Position numbers and translations under genes: made by a program
DNA from: Apis mellifera
Taxonomy: Eukaryota; Arthropoda; Insecta; Hymenoptera; Apidae
Direction of reading: 5' to 3'
DNA length: 64,000 nt
Assembly: GCF_003254395.2 (NCBI RefSeq)
Contig: NC_037644.1
Coordinates: 2,039,001 to 2,103,000 of the forward strand
Notes under the pieces: generated by a model
Told to the model about the DNA's origin: nothing
Databases searched by the model: none
Seen by the model: only the letters and a program-made list of their open reading frames with translations
Shown: positions 50,962 through 62,287 of the stretch, one piece after another
How positions within the stretch are numbered: position 1 is the first letter of the stretch
Layout of the letters: every line of letters starts with the position of its first letter

Positions 50962-51116
50962 GAGATCGTACAGAGTGTAAATATATATATATATTTATGG
51001 GATATCTCTGGAGAATTGATTTTAGAGATAAAAACAAAACAGAAAGGTTGGTGTAAATGTCAAATGAAGTTTATTTATCGATTTATTTTATAAATATAAT
51101 TTAAATTTGTGTTATA

Positions 51117-51122
51117 AATAAA
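51117..51122 (+). terminator. Possible poly(A) signal for the 50782 frame
   Basis: AATAAA on the plus strand about 155 bases after the small frame's stop. The motif is common in AT-rich DNA. Confidence 0.3.
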
Positions 51123-51651
51123 GAGAGATAGTTGTATAGATAGAGATAGATGATTGTTCTTCATTCATTCAATCAATATAATACAATATTTGAAAAAGTT
51201 ATTTTTGTTAATTGATTAAAAAATAATTCTTTGTATGAAGGAAATAATAACGATAAAACTTTTATAACAATGAAAATTTTATTTTTAATGTAACAGTATT
51301 TCAACATATGTATAGCATGTCTCAAAATATGTAACACCAGAAATACTTAAACTGGTCACGCTTATTTTCAATCACACCTATCATAACGTATCATAACAAT
51401 TACAATACAGCTTGAAATTAACGATAATCTCATAAAAATCGCGCGATATATAGTATCATATTGTCTCGAAGTCTTATGAACATCCGAAGAATATCCCTCA
51501 TTTGATTATGCTCGTCTCAAAATATCATTTTTTCATAATTTATCCTCTGAATGTAAACGTACATTGACTCTCTTTTCATTTATATAAACTTCTACTTTCG
51601 AATGAAGGAAGGCCATCCAAAGCGAGTTAATTTTCAATTATTTTTTTCTAT

Positions 51652-54600
51652 CTAGCTATTTATTATTTCTCGATGATGAGAATTCAATTCCACCGTTGAA
51701 TCACTGGACGAATGAATAAAAACTTCATCCCCGATTTTTACTTTTCCAGGGATATATAATCCGCAATATATTCCCATAACGGGCGCTTTTCCCTCGAGAG
51801 ACACCCGTTCTGGATCAGTTTGTTCTCTGAAACTAGAAAAAGTTAAAAACCAATTCCATAAAAATTATCGATATCGATGTCATAACACTCGATTTTCTTT
51901 ATATTATTCAAGAAGGATAAGATTTTTCGTACGATCTCAAAGTCTTCAATGGTTCCTCCTTGTCCATTACTCCGTTTTCTGGATTCACACCCACGAATTT
52001 ACATCTACAAAAAAATATTATATTATTGAAATAATTTCTAATTCATTCTACGTTTAACAAACACAAATATTAATAATAAATAATCGATAAATAAATTAAG
52101 TTATTAAGTTTAATTAAACTAATTAAAATTTATATTAGATGAAATGAGACGGATAGAATGAGACAGGTCTATCCTTATCATTATTGATTTCTCTTGATTC
52201 CATTTTGCTTTATTTAATATAATTGTAATTTAAATTGCTTTTAACTTAATAAATAAATCTCATTATCAATCGACATTTTTCTCTATCAAAATTCGTTTCA
52301 ATTTTATCTATTATTATTTTATATATATACATCTCTTGTGATATCGAAAATATTTTTACCATACCGTGAACACGGTTTGACGTTTCTAATCACGACGCGT
52401 TCCCCAATTTTTATCCATTCCCAATTATCCTCCTCGAACGGTTGTTGCGTGGAAACCAAAATATTTGGACGAAATTGTAGAGTAGGAACTGGTCTTTCTA
52501 ATTTCTCGTTCAATTTTTCAACGGATCGCGTGGTCATCAACATATAACTGGTTAAATCGCTGAACAATCCCTGGAAAACATTTGTTCGAGCATCGAAATA
52601 ATTGCGCCAAAATTGGAAAAGGAATCGAATCAAATATCGAAAGAAATTACAGTGTCTTTGTTCCTGAGTTTTTGATACACTTGGGTGAATTTTTTCCACG
52701 GTTCCACGAAGAGATTCCTTTTGTCCATCATTGTGCATCCTAATCGAAGGCCAGAAGTGGTTCCAGTCAGGAATCTGAAGAAAATTGAATAAATTTTATT
52801 ACACGAACATATCATATTTTTCAAATAAACAATGAAAACAACGATCTTATATTTTCTTCTGCATATCATTTTCACAGAAAATAAATATAAATAAAACAAT
52901 ATACACACGAAATCATTATACATTAAATTGAATAATTTTTTCAAAAATACTCGTATCGAATACGAATATGAAGAATGGCAATTGACAACTCTCGCTTTTA
53001 TTAATTCCAAAAATAGATGGAGTTTCTGTATATCATTTTCAGGAAATAAATATAAATAAAACAATATACACACGAAATCATTATATACATTAAATTGAAT
53101 AATTTTTTCAAAAATACTCGTATCGAATACGAATATGAAGAATGGCAATTGACAACTCTCGCTCTTATTAATTCCAAAAATAGATGGAGTTTCTGTATAT
53201 CATTTTCATAGGAAATAAAACGATATACACGCGAAATCATTATATACATTAAATTGAATAATTTTTTCAAAAATACTCGTATCGAATGCAAATATGAAGA
53301 ATTGCAATTGACAACTTTCGCTCTTATTAATTCCAAAAATAGATGGAGTTTCTGTATATCATTTTCACAGGAAATAAAACGATATACACGCAAAATCATT
53401 ATACATTAAATTGAATAATTTTTTCAAAAATACTCGTATCGAATACAAATATGAAGAATGGCAATTGACAACTCTCGCTCTTATTAATTCCAAAAATAGA
53501 TGGAGTTAAATTATATAATTATATAGGCTCATTAAAAAGAAGGGAGAAAAAAGAAGAATGAATGTACAATTGATCGAATAAGAAGATACAAATGGAGACC
53601 TTGATAACCATTCGGCGGGTTCTGTGCCACAATCGATACACTTCACCGGCTCTCCCCACCACATGGTGCATTGAACGGCTTCAGAAGCATTCTCCGTTGA
53701 ATTTGGAACCTCGAAAATCACGCTGGGCATCCCGACGGCCTCCAGCTTCACCTTGGTCTCGTCCACAGCCGATAAACTTATCAGGATCAAGGTTGGGTAT
53801 TGCCTCCCGGTCTGGAATCGGCCAGTTTCCTCGTTGTACACTAGAAACATTCTGATGAACAGCATGGGGATTCATCTTTCGCTCTTTTGGGATAAGAGGC
53901 GTTCGGTTCTTCGTGTCATCGAATCTATTAGTCGTTGAAATTCAAATCTCTTGTAAACAAGATTAATATCAGAGTAATTTTATTTTTAAAATGTGAAAGT
54001 ATGACATGGAGTATGAAATTTGATGGAGTGTTTCGTGATATTGAAAAAATAAATGTTGAAATTTCATTAAAGGTTGAATAAGATGGAAATGATCTTAATT
54101 ATTGATTAGTTAGAATGGAGAAAGTAAAATGAATCTTATGTTTAAGAACGAAGAATAATTTTAATAATTTGTATTAATTTTATAAAGTATTTACTGCAAA
54201 AAGAAATAGCTTTTGATTTGTTTATATAATATGATTCATTTACTAAACAGTATAGATAAGATCATATATACGTGATTTAGTGATATCTTTTTCTAATATA
54301 AAGAAACAGCTAATGTTAAAATTATCTTAAATTATCTTATCTTTATCTTAAATTATGCGTAAATAATAAAACAAAAATTGTGATTATTATTTTTGACAGA
54401 CAGTGAGACAATCTAATCTAATATTAATTTTGAAATAGAAAGTATATTTGTAGGAGATTAGACTTAACAAACTACTGAAAAATTCATTTTTTTTTTTTCA
54501 GAAATGAAATTAAATACATGGAAATAGAAGAAAGAGGAAAGATAGATGTGAAAAGTCTGATCTTTATCTTAAATTATGCGTAAATAATAAAACAAAAATT

Positions 54601-56758
54601 GTGATTATTATTTTTGACAGACAGTGAGACAATCTAATCTAATATTAAGATTGAAATAGAAAGTATATTTGTAGGAGATTAGACTTAACAAACTACTGGA
54701 AAATTCATTTTTTCTTTTTTTCAGAAATGAAATTAAATATATGGAAATAAAAGAAAGAGGAAAGATAGATGTGAAAAGTCTGATCTTTATCTTAAATTAT
54801 GCGTAAAATAAAACAAAGATTGTGATTATTATTTTTGACAGACAGTGAGACAATCTAATCTAACATTAAGATTAGAAATAGAAAGTATATTTGTAGGAGA
54901 TTAGACTTAACAAACTACTGGAAAATTCATTTTTTTTTTTTCAGAAATGAAATTAAATACATGGAAATAGAAGAAAGAAGAAAGATAGATGTGAAAAGTC
55001 TGATCTTTATCTTAAATTATGCGTAAAATAAAACAAAGATTGTGATTATTATTTTTGACAGACAGTGAGACAATCTAATCTAATATTAAGATTGAAATAG
55101 AAAGTATATTTGTAGGAGATTAGACTTAACAAACTACTGGAAAATTCATTTTTTTTTTCAGAAATGAAATTAAATATATAAAAATAGAAGAAATAGGAAA
55201 GATAGATGTGAAAAGATCTGATCTTACCTGTCTCTAAGGGTGAATCTACCCTTGTCTTCCAAACTAATTCCATATTGGGTGAAGTCACATTCCCTCAAAG
55301 TTTTCCCACGCCCAGATTTCAGAGGATACATGTACAATTCTTGAATCTGGCCCACCTTTACCCAATTTGGATTCGATAGTTCGGGAATCGTTTCGTCGTC
55401 GTCGTTGGACGGATCTTTCTTATCGTCATTTTTCTTTACATTCTCGTGATTCGCATTGTCATTCTCGTAATTCACATTTTTTTCAACCTTCTCCGATTCC
55501 TCCGATTCCTCCGTTTCATTTGTTCGGGATTCCTTTCGTTTGTAGGAAGTCTTTCTCGCGGTCCACACCACCGCAACGAGAATGATTATGAAGCTGCACG
55601 TTACGGCAACGGCCGAACGCCAATCCTAGAAAAAGATGACAACCTTGAAGAGACTATTAATCACTTTTAAAACGAGACAGTATGATTGTAAGGTATCTGT
55701 TAATTCATGGAACGTGGAAATGAATTCAGTTTCGAAAACATTATCTTAATGAATGTCTTGGATTTTAATAGAGATTAAAATTTTTTTAAGAAATTTAAAA
55801 TTTTCAAAATAGAAAATTTTAATAAAATGATAAATCAAATTTCAATGGTACTTTGAATTGAATATATATAAATTTTGTTTCCATCTTTTAAATTATTCTT
55901 TTTCCATCCTTTTCTTCAACTGTGATAATTTTATGTAATGGTATTACGTTATATTAATCACTTTTTTTTATATCTCTTTCATTTTATTTTAAAGCGATTT
56001 TAAATAGAAACGTTTATCAGTGATTTTCCTCTCGAAGATTAGATAAGCATCAATATTAATTTATTTCAACTTTTTTTTTACTATCAGTGGATTTATACAC
56101 ACTTAAAATACATGTGCAAAATACGTATATCCTCTAATACCTTCTATGTAACTAGTTCATTTGTACGTATGTTACAAAACAAACTTGCCATTCGAGAAGT
56201 TAAAACCGCGATGAACACGTGCCATCGCAATTGTGCATTGTGTCATTGTTTGCTAATCGAATTCTTTGCTCCAAACAGGCTTAACTCAGGCTTATTCGTT
56301 TCTTCGCCGTTTTTTGATCATCCTCCCCTCCCCCCTCCCATCAGAGAATTCTGATCTGCTATTACATATTTTTTGAAAAATATCACTGAAAAATTGCCAA
56401 TCCTTACCACCCATGATCACTTATCATATTACACGTGTCTGATAAAATATCTCGATCAATTATCTTATCACAACTTTCATCGATCTTATCACAAATTTCG
56501 TCGATAATAATAATAATTCTAAGTCGAAGCTAAGTCTTGTTCATCGATCTGAATAATTAATTAATTTTCTTAAAATCTAATTCACAATCCATTGTCCCAG
56601 CATTCGAAAATCATCCTCGTCGATTTGATGACTGAACTCTTCGCGCAAAGTATGAAGAATTTGTAGGGCGAAAACAAGCGAAATTCATAGAAAATGTAAT
56701 ATCCTCGATAATCTGAATAATTATTGCAAAAGTACATACATACCGGGTGTCCTTGCAT
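51652..56758 (-). CDS. Marc: mARC-type MOSC protein (molybdenum amidoxime-reducing component)
   Basis: Molybdenum-cofactor reductase of the mitochondrial outer membrane, which reduces N-hydroxylated compounds with cytochrome b5 and its reductase. Seven exons on the minus strand, consistent in phase: 56758-56744, 55625-55228, 53851-53600, 52774-52651, 52570-52365, 52004-51933, 51832-51652 (TAG); 415 aa. The first exon encodes just MQGHP. Residues about 10-26 form a hydrophobic anchor followed by a basic stretch. Residues about 35-90 are an acidic, Glu/Asn/Asp-rich linker, longer than in human mARC1 (337 aa). The MOSC N-terminal barrel starts at GQIQELYMYPLKSGRGK, and the MOSC domain includes LQFRPNILV. 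The Mo-ligand cysteine (human Cys273) is kept in KPCSRC, with its codon next to the exon 5/6 junction. Also visible: GKAPVMGIY and KIGDEVF. Confidence 0.93.
52820..53520. repeat. Tandem repeat array, about 4 copies of a 160 bp unit, in a mARC intron
   Basis: The unit carries ATTAATTCCAAAAATAGATGG, TCTGTATATCATTTTC, AAATTGAATAATTTTTTC and ATACTCGTATCGAATACGAA. The ATTCC landmark lies near 53004, 53171, 53330 and 53487, giving periods of 167, 159 and 157. The array fills almost the whole intron 52775-53599. Long minus-strand frames through it only reflect the repetition. Confidence 0.93.
53940..55227. repeat. Tandem repeat array, about 4 copies of a 221-230 bp unit, in a mARC intron
   Basis: The landmark CTTTATCTTAAATTATGCG occurs near 54341, 54562, 54785 and 55015. 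Each unit also has TTTGACAGACAGTGAGACAA, TTTGTAGGAGATTAGACTTA, a poly-T tract ending TTTCAG, and GATAGATGTGAAAAG. A fifth, partial copy ends only about 6 bases from the splice donor of mARC exon 2 (55228). From 53940 to about 54340 the DNA is AT-rich and unrepeated. Confidence 0.92.
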
Positions 56759-57115
56759 GATCTTCGTCCCGGCACTCGTGCAAACCGTCGTTCCAGGCTC
56801 AGACGCGTTCCTCGATCATTACCAGGTCTCCGTGTCGTGTCGCTGCTGGTATTATGCAATGACCCGGCATAGTGCTGCCCCCTTTCCGCCCTATCCGTAA
56901 ATTTATCGGGCGCAGGTCTACGATGCCGCCAATTACTCGCTGTGCGCGCGCCAGTCGTTGTCTGGAACGTGTGAAAACCGTACTGAGAGAATTCATTTTT
57001 CCAATGAACGAACGAATTTTTTTATCTCGCCTCGACCGATAACGTTTCTCCTTTCTTTTTTTTCTTTTTTCTATCGAATGCTCCTCTCTCGAGTATCGTA
57101 GTTGAACCAAGAAAT
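56740..57115 (-). promoter_or_regulatory. GC-richer island at the mARC 5' end (probable promoter and leader)
   Basis: CpG-containing DNA runs immediately upstream of the mARC start (ATG 56758, minus strand), surrounded by AT-rich sequence. Open frames through it on the minus strand (56611-56859 and 56799-57110) are Arg-rich and lack family motifs. A core promoter and 5' leader are the simplest reading; no TATA box was identified. Confidence 0.45.
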
Positions 57116-58046
57116 TTTGGCTTCAATGATAAGGTTGGTAGATTATACTTATCATTGAAGAGATATACCATTTACCAATCGTTTAAATCGATTAATATAG
57201 TTTAATCTTTGTAAATGTTATTTTCTAATTTGTTTATTTATTATTATTATTATTATATTTATTGTTAAAGCGACTTGTCTAAAAACACTTGTTTGTATAA
57301 GATTTAAATTGTGATGATTGTATAATATAGATATGAGTATTAGATGGGATTAATGGTAAGTTAATAATCCTTACTAGTTTTAAAATTAGATGTTATTCAT
57401 TGATAGTATTATTTATATATTTATGATTTTATAATTTGTAAATGATATTTATAATAATTAATGCAATGAAAAAAGATTTTGAGATTTAAAGAATTGTAAT
57501 ATATTTATTATTGTATTGATAATATGTACATTTTTGTTTATTCTATATCAGTTTTTTTAAATTAATGATTATTTAAAAAATAGTAATATAGTCAATATAT
57601 TAAATAGGGATTAGTAACAATTACGAAAATTTTATTGATTTTTTTTCTCTACTTACTTAGCTTCTTAGTGTATAACCTATATAAAGAAATTATGATAGTT
57701 ACACTAATAGGGATAATTGTTATACTAATAGGATAATGCAAGAAAATACTTATGAATATTGGTCATGGATAAATTAATATATATATGTTTTAAGCATATG
57801 TAGCAATAATGACATTATTAATTTAAAAAAAATTAAATTTGGCAATTATAATATATATGTCATATTTGTTTTGATTTCTCAAAGATGATATATTAATACT
57901 TTACATTCACATGTTGAAAAAAAGCAAGAAATATGATTGTTAATTATGATTTTTATTTATACTATATTTATTCTATATTTATACTAATACATATTTTTCT
58001 CTTGATATTCTTTCTTCTTCAATATTCTGATCATTTTATGTCAACT
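57116..58046. other. Intergenic AT-rich DNA between the phosphatase and mARC
   Basis: No coding region. The complement of AATAAA at 57953-57958 is a likely poly(A) signal of the minus-strand phosphatase gene, about 90 bases past its stop. Confidence 0.55.
57953..57958 (-). terminator. Probable poly(A) signal of the HAD phosphatase gene
   Basis: AATAAA on the minus strand about 90 bases after the stop codon at 58047-58049. Confidence 0.45.
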
Positions 58047-61000
58047 TTAAATATTCTGCTTGCTAGAAATATTCTTCTGCAATGAATCGATAATAGGATA
58101 TAGCATCCCCAAACTAGGGAGATAGAAATGCGGGCAAGTTTCTTCATTTTTTATCGCATTTTTTATAGTTTCTATACCAGTATCGACGAACATTTTTTTA
58201 AATCCGCACATATGGGCAAATTTCATATCGGTTTTTATTCTGAAACAACAATGAAAATGAAATTTGTTTTATTCGTTAATCTTGTATCGATTTAAAAACT
58301 CTTGAACACTTTATTAATCTTAAAATCCACTTACGAATCACCTATAAATAAACATCTTCCTGGATCTTGCACGTTACAAGTATCAAAAACATATTGTTTT
58401 AGAACTTGGCTAGGTTTAGCGCATTTTATCGGTGATCTTTTACTGTATTTAGAAATTATATCGATAAAGGGTCCAGAACCTATAAATTAATTAACAACTT
58501 AAGTAAACATTAAAAGTAAATCATTGATTAAAAATTATTTTGCAATTAAATATTCAAATTTTCAAAGTTAAATTTTATTTAAATTAAAATATAAATATTG
58601 CTATCAATAATATCGAAATATTATTATTTATATCGATAAATCCAAATTTACTTAATCAAATATAAGTATAATTAAAATTTTCTTACCAATTATCTTCTCG
58701 TTGCAACTATAAGAAATATATTCGTCTGTGCAACCAGTGATGTAATGAACAGATTCGTTATTCAGGCATTTGAGAAGAAATACTATTAAGCCCCAATCAT
58801 AATTACAAAAATCAAGAACGACTGCATCAATATCATCACATGTTTGATTATGAATAATATTTTTTATCGTGTTCAATGATTCTTGTTCGTTGATTTCAAA
58901 CTATGATAAAGAAAATTAACATAAGAAATTAACTTTCTTCTAAATACATTTATTTACGTATTATCAATTGTTTCTATTTTCTTTTATCTCAAGAATTAAT
59001 TTAATTTAATTCTTTTTAATCTTAAAGTTATAATTATTTATACTGTTTCCTTTTTGAATTTAAAAATAAAATAATAATAAAATTTTAAGATCTTTGTCGA
59101 ATCTTACAGATGGCAATATTGTATGAAACCCATCCTTTTTTAAACTTTCTCGGAACTGTAATGTAGCTAAAACTACCACTTTTCTTGAAACTTTAAGCTT
59201 TTTCAGGTACGAGCTGATAACCTTCACACTGATTATTATTTGTTCCTGAAATATAATTATATATAAAAAAGAAATAGAAAAAAAACCTAATGAAGATACA
59301 AATAATATTATATTTAATTTATTAATAAGACATGAATTATATATTATTTATTGTTAGATTAAACTTTTAATATGTATTTTGTTAAATGTTCTTGTTTAAT
59401 ATTTAAATATTTATATCTCTTATCCATTTTCAATTCTAAATTTGCATAAAATGAAATAAGATAATGCATTCTGCCTCCTCTTCATCTAATGTAAACATAA
59501 ATTGTGTATAACTTAAGAAATAAAATTCAACTTATACATTAGTACATTAATATTTATATTATTTATTGTCAAACTAGAATTGATCATATATACTTATAAT
59601 TTTTATATATAGACAAATTTTTTTATAAAAAACAACTTTTTATAGAAAAAAATATATAAATTTAATAAACAAAAATAGCAATTTTTATTCTAAAATGTAA
59701 GTAAACAGGCAAGTATTTCTAGAATTAAAAAAATTGTATAAAAATTATTAAAAATTTTCTCAAAAAATAATATATATAATATATATAATAGCACAAAAAT
59801 TCCTGTTCCATAAATTCTGAAAAATTTTACTATGCCATACATTATGCAAAAATATTCTCCTAATAATAAATTTTAAGCCAGAATCATTGAAAATTTGAAT
59901 TTTATCAAAAAGTTCCAGTGCCATTGCATTTATTATATTCTTTTAATGAAAAGCTATAAATAGGAAAAAAGTTATAGTTTAGAAAATAAATAAATGTAAT
60001 TAAATATCTCTTAAACCAATGATTTTTTGTCATATATGGCTCAATATTTTTTTACAGAGAATGCCAGGATGCATAGATTACAATATTAGAAAGTATATGA
60101 TGTCATTTAAAAAAATAAGGTCGAGCTTGAGAAGTTTTTTATGAGTCCACTTACAAAAAAATTGAGAGCACTGGAATGTAGCCCTTTCGAAACCGTTCAA
60201 CTTTTGTTCCAAACATTTTTTAATATTATGAAGGATAAACGAGATATTTAAGAAAAAGGATGAATAACGATACTTCTCGAGGGATAGTAAAATTTTTCCA
60301 AAAATTCGACTTTGTATCAGGATAACATGATACGATAGGAGGTCGATCGAAAAATTTTTCCAAGAAATGACGTCAAATTCTTGGAATTTCTAAAATTCTT
60401 GGAACTGACATGAAATTCTTAAAAATTTCTAAGAATAATCGAAACTTTTGACTAAAAATTCGATTTTCTATTAAGAAAATATAACTTAAATATAATTTAA
60501 AAGAAGTTTTTACACGCTTACTATACATTTATCGTTTTCATGCTTATTTTTTTATCATTTATTTTAATGTTGCCATTTTGCAGTTTTCAAACATTTTTTT
60601 TTTGCAATTAATATGAATTAAGATATTCTATACTTTTTGCACATTTTTCTTTTATCGCAAATGCATTTTTAATGTGCTTCTTATCTTATTCTTTAATTTT
60701 TAAAAGATATTTTAAAATTCACGCATTATATTTCTTTTATTTGGAATATTCTCATTGTTTTTAATATCCGACTGCATAATATATTATACCGGGTGTCCGA
60801 ATAGTATTATCTGATGTATCTCGCTTATTCTTGGAAATATTAAAAAATGTTTCGTATAAAAGTTATATGGTTTCGAGATTGGTACATCCTAGTATTATTT
60901 TTTTTTTAATACAAAGATGCGTAAAAAATTTACAAAAATGAACATTGTTTTTTTAAATAGAAATGTACACCTTTTCGTACACCAGTTGATGCCTCTTAGC

Positions 61001-62287
61001 ATTCTCTATAAAAAAGTATTAAGCCATATATGGCAAAAAATTTATGGTTTAGAAAATAAATAAATTTAATTAAATATCTCTTAAACCAATGACTTTTTGC
61101 CATATATGGCTCAATACTTTTTTACAGAGAATACCAGGATGCATAAATTACAGTATTAAAAAATATATGATGTCATTTAAAAAAATAAGGTTGAGCTTGA
61201 GAAGTTTTTTACGAGTCCACTTATAAAAAAATTAAGAGCACTGAAATGTAGCCCTTTCGAAACCGTTCAACTTTTGTTCCAAACATTTTTCAATATTATG
61301 AAGGATAAACGAGATATTTAAGAAAAAAGATTAATGTCGATACTCTTCGAACGATAGTAAAATTTTTGTCCAAAAATTCGACTTTGTATCAGGATAACAC
61401 GATGCGATAGGAGGTCGATCGAAAAATTTTTCCAAGAAATGACGTCAAATTCTCGGAATCTCTAAAATTCTTGGAACTGACATGAAATTCTTAGAAATTT
61501 CTAAGAATAATCGAAAATTTTTGAAAACTAAAAATTCGATTTTCTATTAGAGAAAGAATATAATTTAAAAGAAGTTTTTACACACATTTACTGTACACTT
61601 ATCGTTCTCATACTTATTTCTTTATCATTTATCTTAATGTTGCCATTTTTGAAGAGTTTTAAAACATAAATTTAGTTTAATCATGGTCATAAAAAAATCA
61701 ACTCACCGGTTCGACAATCAATCCATATTTCTTAAATCTTTTTATGTATTCATCTATACTTATATTACTGTTGTTCGACACTAGATACAACCTTTTGCCC
61801 AAATCTTGTAATTTCCTAAGCGATAGAATCGATCCGGGTATTGGGTTTAACAAATGCCAAATAACACCTGTGTGACACGTATATTTTTTTTTAATATTAT
61901 CCTTCGTTCACCACAAGAGAGAGAAAAAAAAAAAAGAAATATACACAGGAAGAACGATGCAAGAAGAATAATTTCCAATATCTATCGTTAAGATAATAAA
62001 CAGACTGCGGATGTTTATGCAAAAAAATTTTTACAAATATGATTTATGAAAAAATAAAATTTACTTTACTTTATTGCTTAAATTCTTTTCACATGTCGTG
62101 CGAATCTTTTTGTACATTTATTGTGCATACATTTACACATAAGTGCATAAACAACCGTAAACGAGTAAATGGTAATAAATTAATAAGATAACTCGCCATC
62201 GCAATCGGAGAAGATGATGTCAAATGAATTCAAGAAATCTTGCATCTGTTCCGTTGTCGCTTCCCTCAAATCCAGGGGAATCGCCAT
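58047..62287 (-). CDS. HAD-superfamily phosphatase, phosphoglycolate/pyridoxal phosphatase-like
   Basis: Six exons on the minus strand, consistent in phase: 62287-62197, 61867-61707, 59245-59108, 58900-58687, 58479-58335, 58239-58047 (TAA); 313 aa, the usual length for this family (PGP, PDXP, insect 4-nitrophenylphosphatase-like). All four HAD motifs are visible: I, SDCDGVIW (nucleophile Asp28, acid/base Asp30); II, VSNNS (Ser61); III, CAKPS (Lys223); IV, IGDSIKTD (Asp249 and Asp254). No transmembrane segment is seen. The cap region between motifs II and III is divergent from the vertebrate enzymes, so the substrate cannot be assigned; phosphoglycolate, glycerol-3-phosphate or pyridoxal phosphate are family options. 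The first intron begins with GC (GATG|GCGAGT), while its acceptor and phase fit well and join the halves of motif I. Intron 2 carries a large fold-back repeat. Confidence 0.9.
59970..61665. repeat. Direct repeats of about 600 bp in phosphatase intron 2
   Basis: The block from a TTTAGAAAATAAATAAA landmark (near 59979) recurs 1,070 bases later (near 61049) and stays alignable for about 600 bases. Shared phrases include AAATATCTCTTAAACCAATGA, GAAACCGTTCAACTTTTGTT, AAGGATAAACGAGATATTTAAG, ATAGGAGGTCGATCGAAAAA and AATTCTTGGAACTGACATGAA. Copies differ by scattered substitutions and short indels. I do not recognise the element and see no reading frame in it. Confidence 0.92.
60790..61325. repeat. 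Fold-back element: about 230 bp imperfect inverted repeats
   Basis: The left arm (about 60790-61035) is the inverted complement of the right arm (about 61100-61325), with a loop of about 65 bases. The best-paired parts are the inner TAAGCCATATATGGCAAAAA against TTTTTGCCATATATGGCTCA, and the outer GTATCTCGCTTATTC/ATGTTT/AAAAGTT/GGTTTCGA words against their complements. The right-arm sequence also occurs at about 60020-60255, so two right arms flank one left arm. The outer start GGGTGTCC resembles terminal motifs of some insect repeats. Non-autonomous fold-back or MITE-like DNA is the likely class. Confidence 0.85.
62195..62197 (-). other. Noncanonical GC splice donor in the phosphatase gene
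   Basis: The exon 1/intron 1 border reads GATG|GCGAGT on the minus strand. Use of this site joins GAT TGC GAT G to GT GTT ATT TGG and produces the conserved motif DCDGVIW. No GT nearby gives an open frame with that motif. The position +2 C is known in a minority of U2-type introns. Confidence 0.75.

Noticed and set aside
52630..53399. Long minus-strand open frames with repeated peptide blocks
   Set aside because: They are the translation of the 160 bp tandem repeats inside a mARC intron. The flanking exons join each other in phase with good splice sites, and unit lengths are not all multiples of three.
53592..53938. Plus-strand frames opposite a mARC exon
   Set aside because: The minus strand encodes the conserved mARC segment containing GRFQTGRQYPTL; the plus frames have no homology that I recognise.
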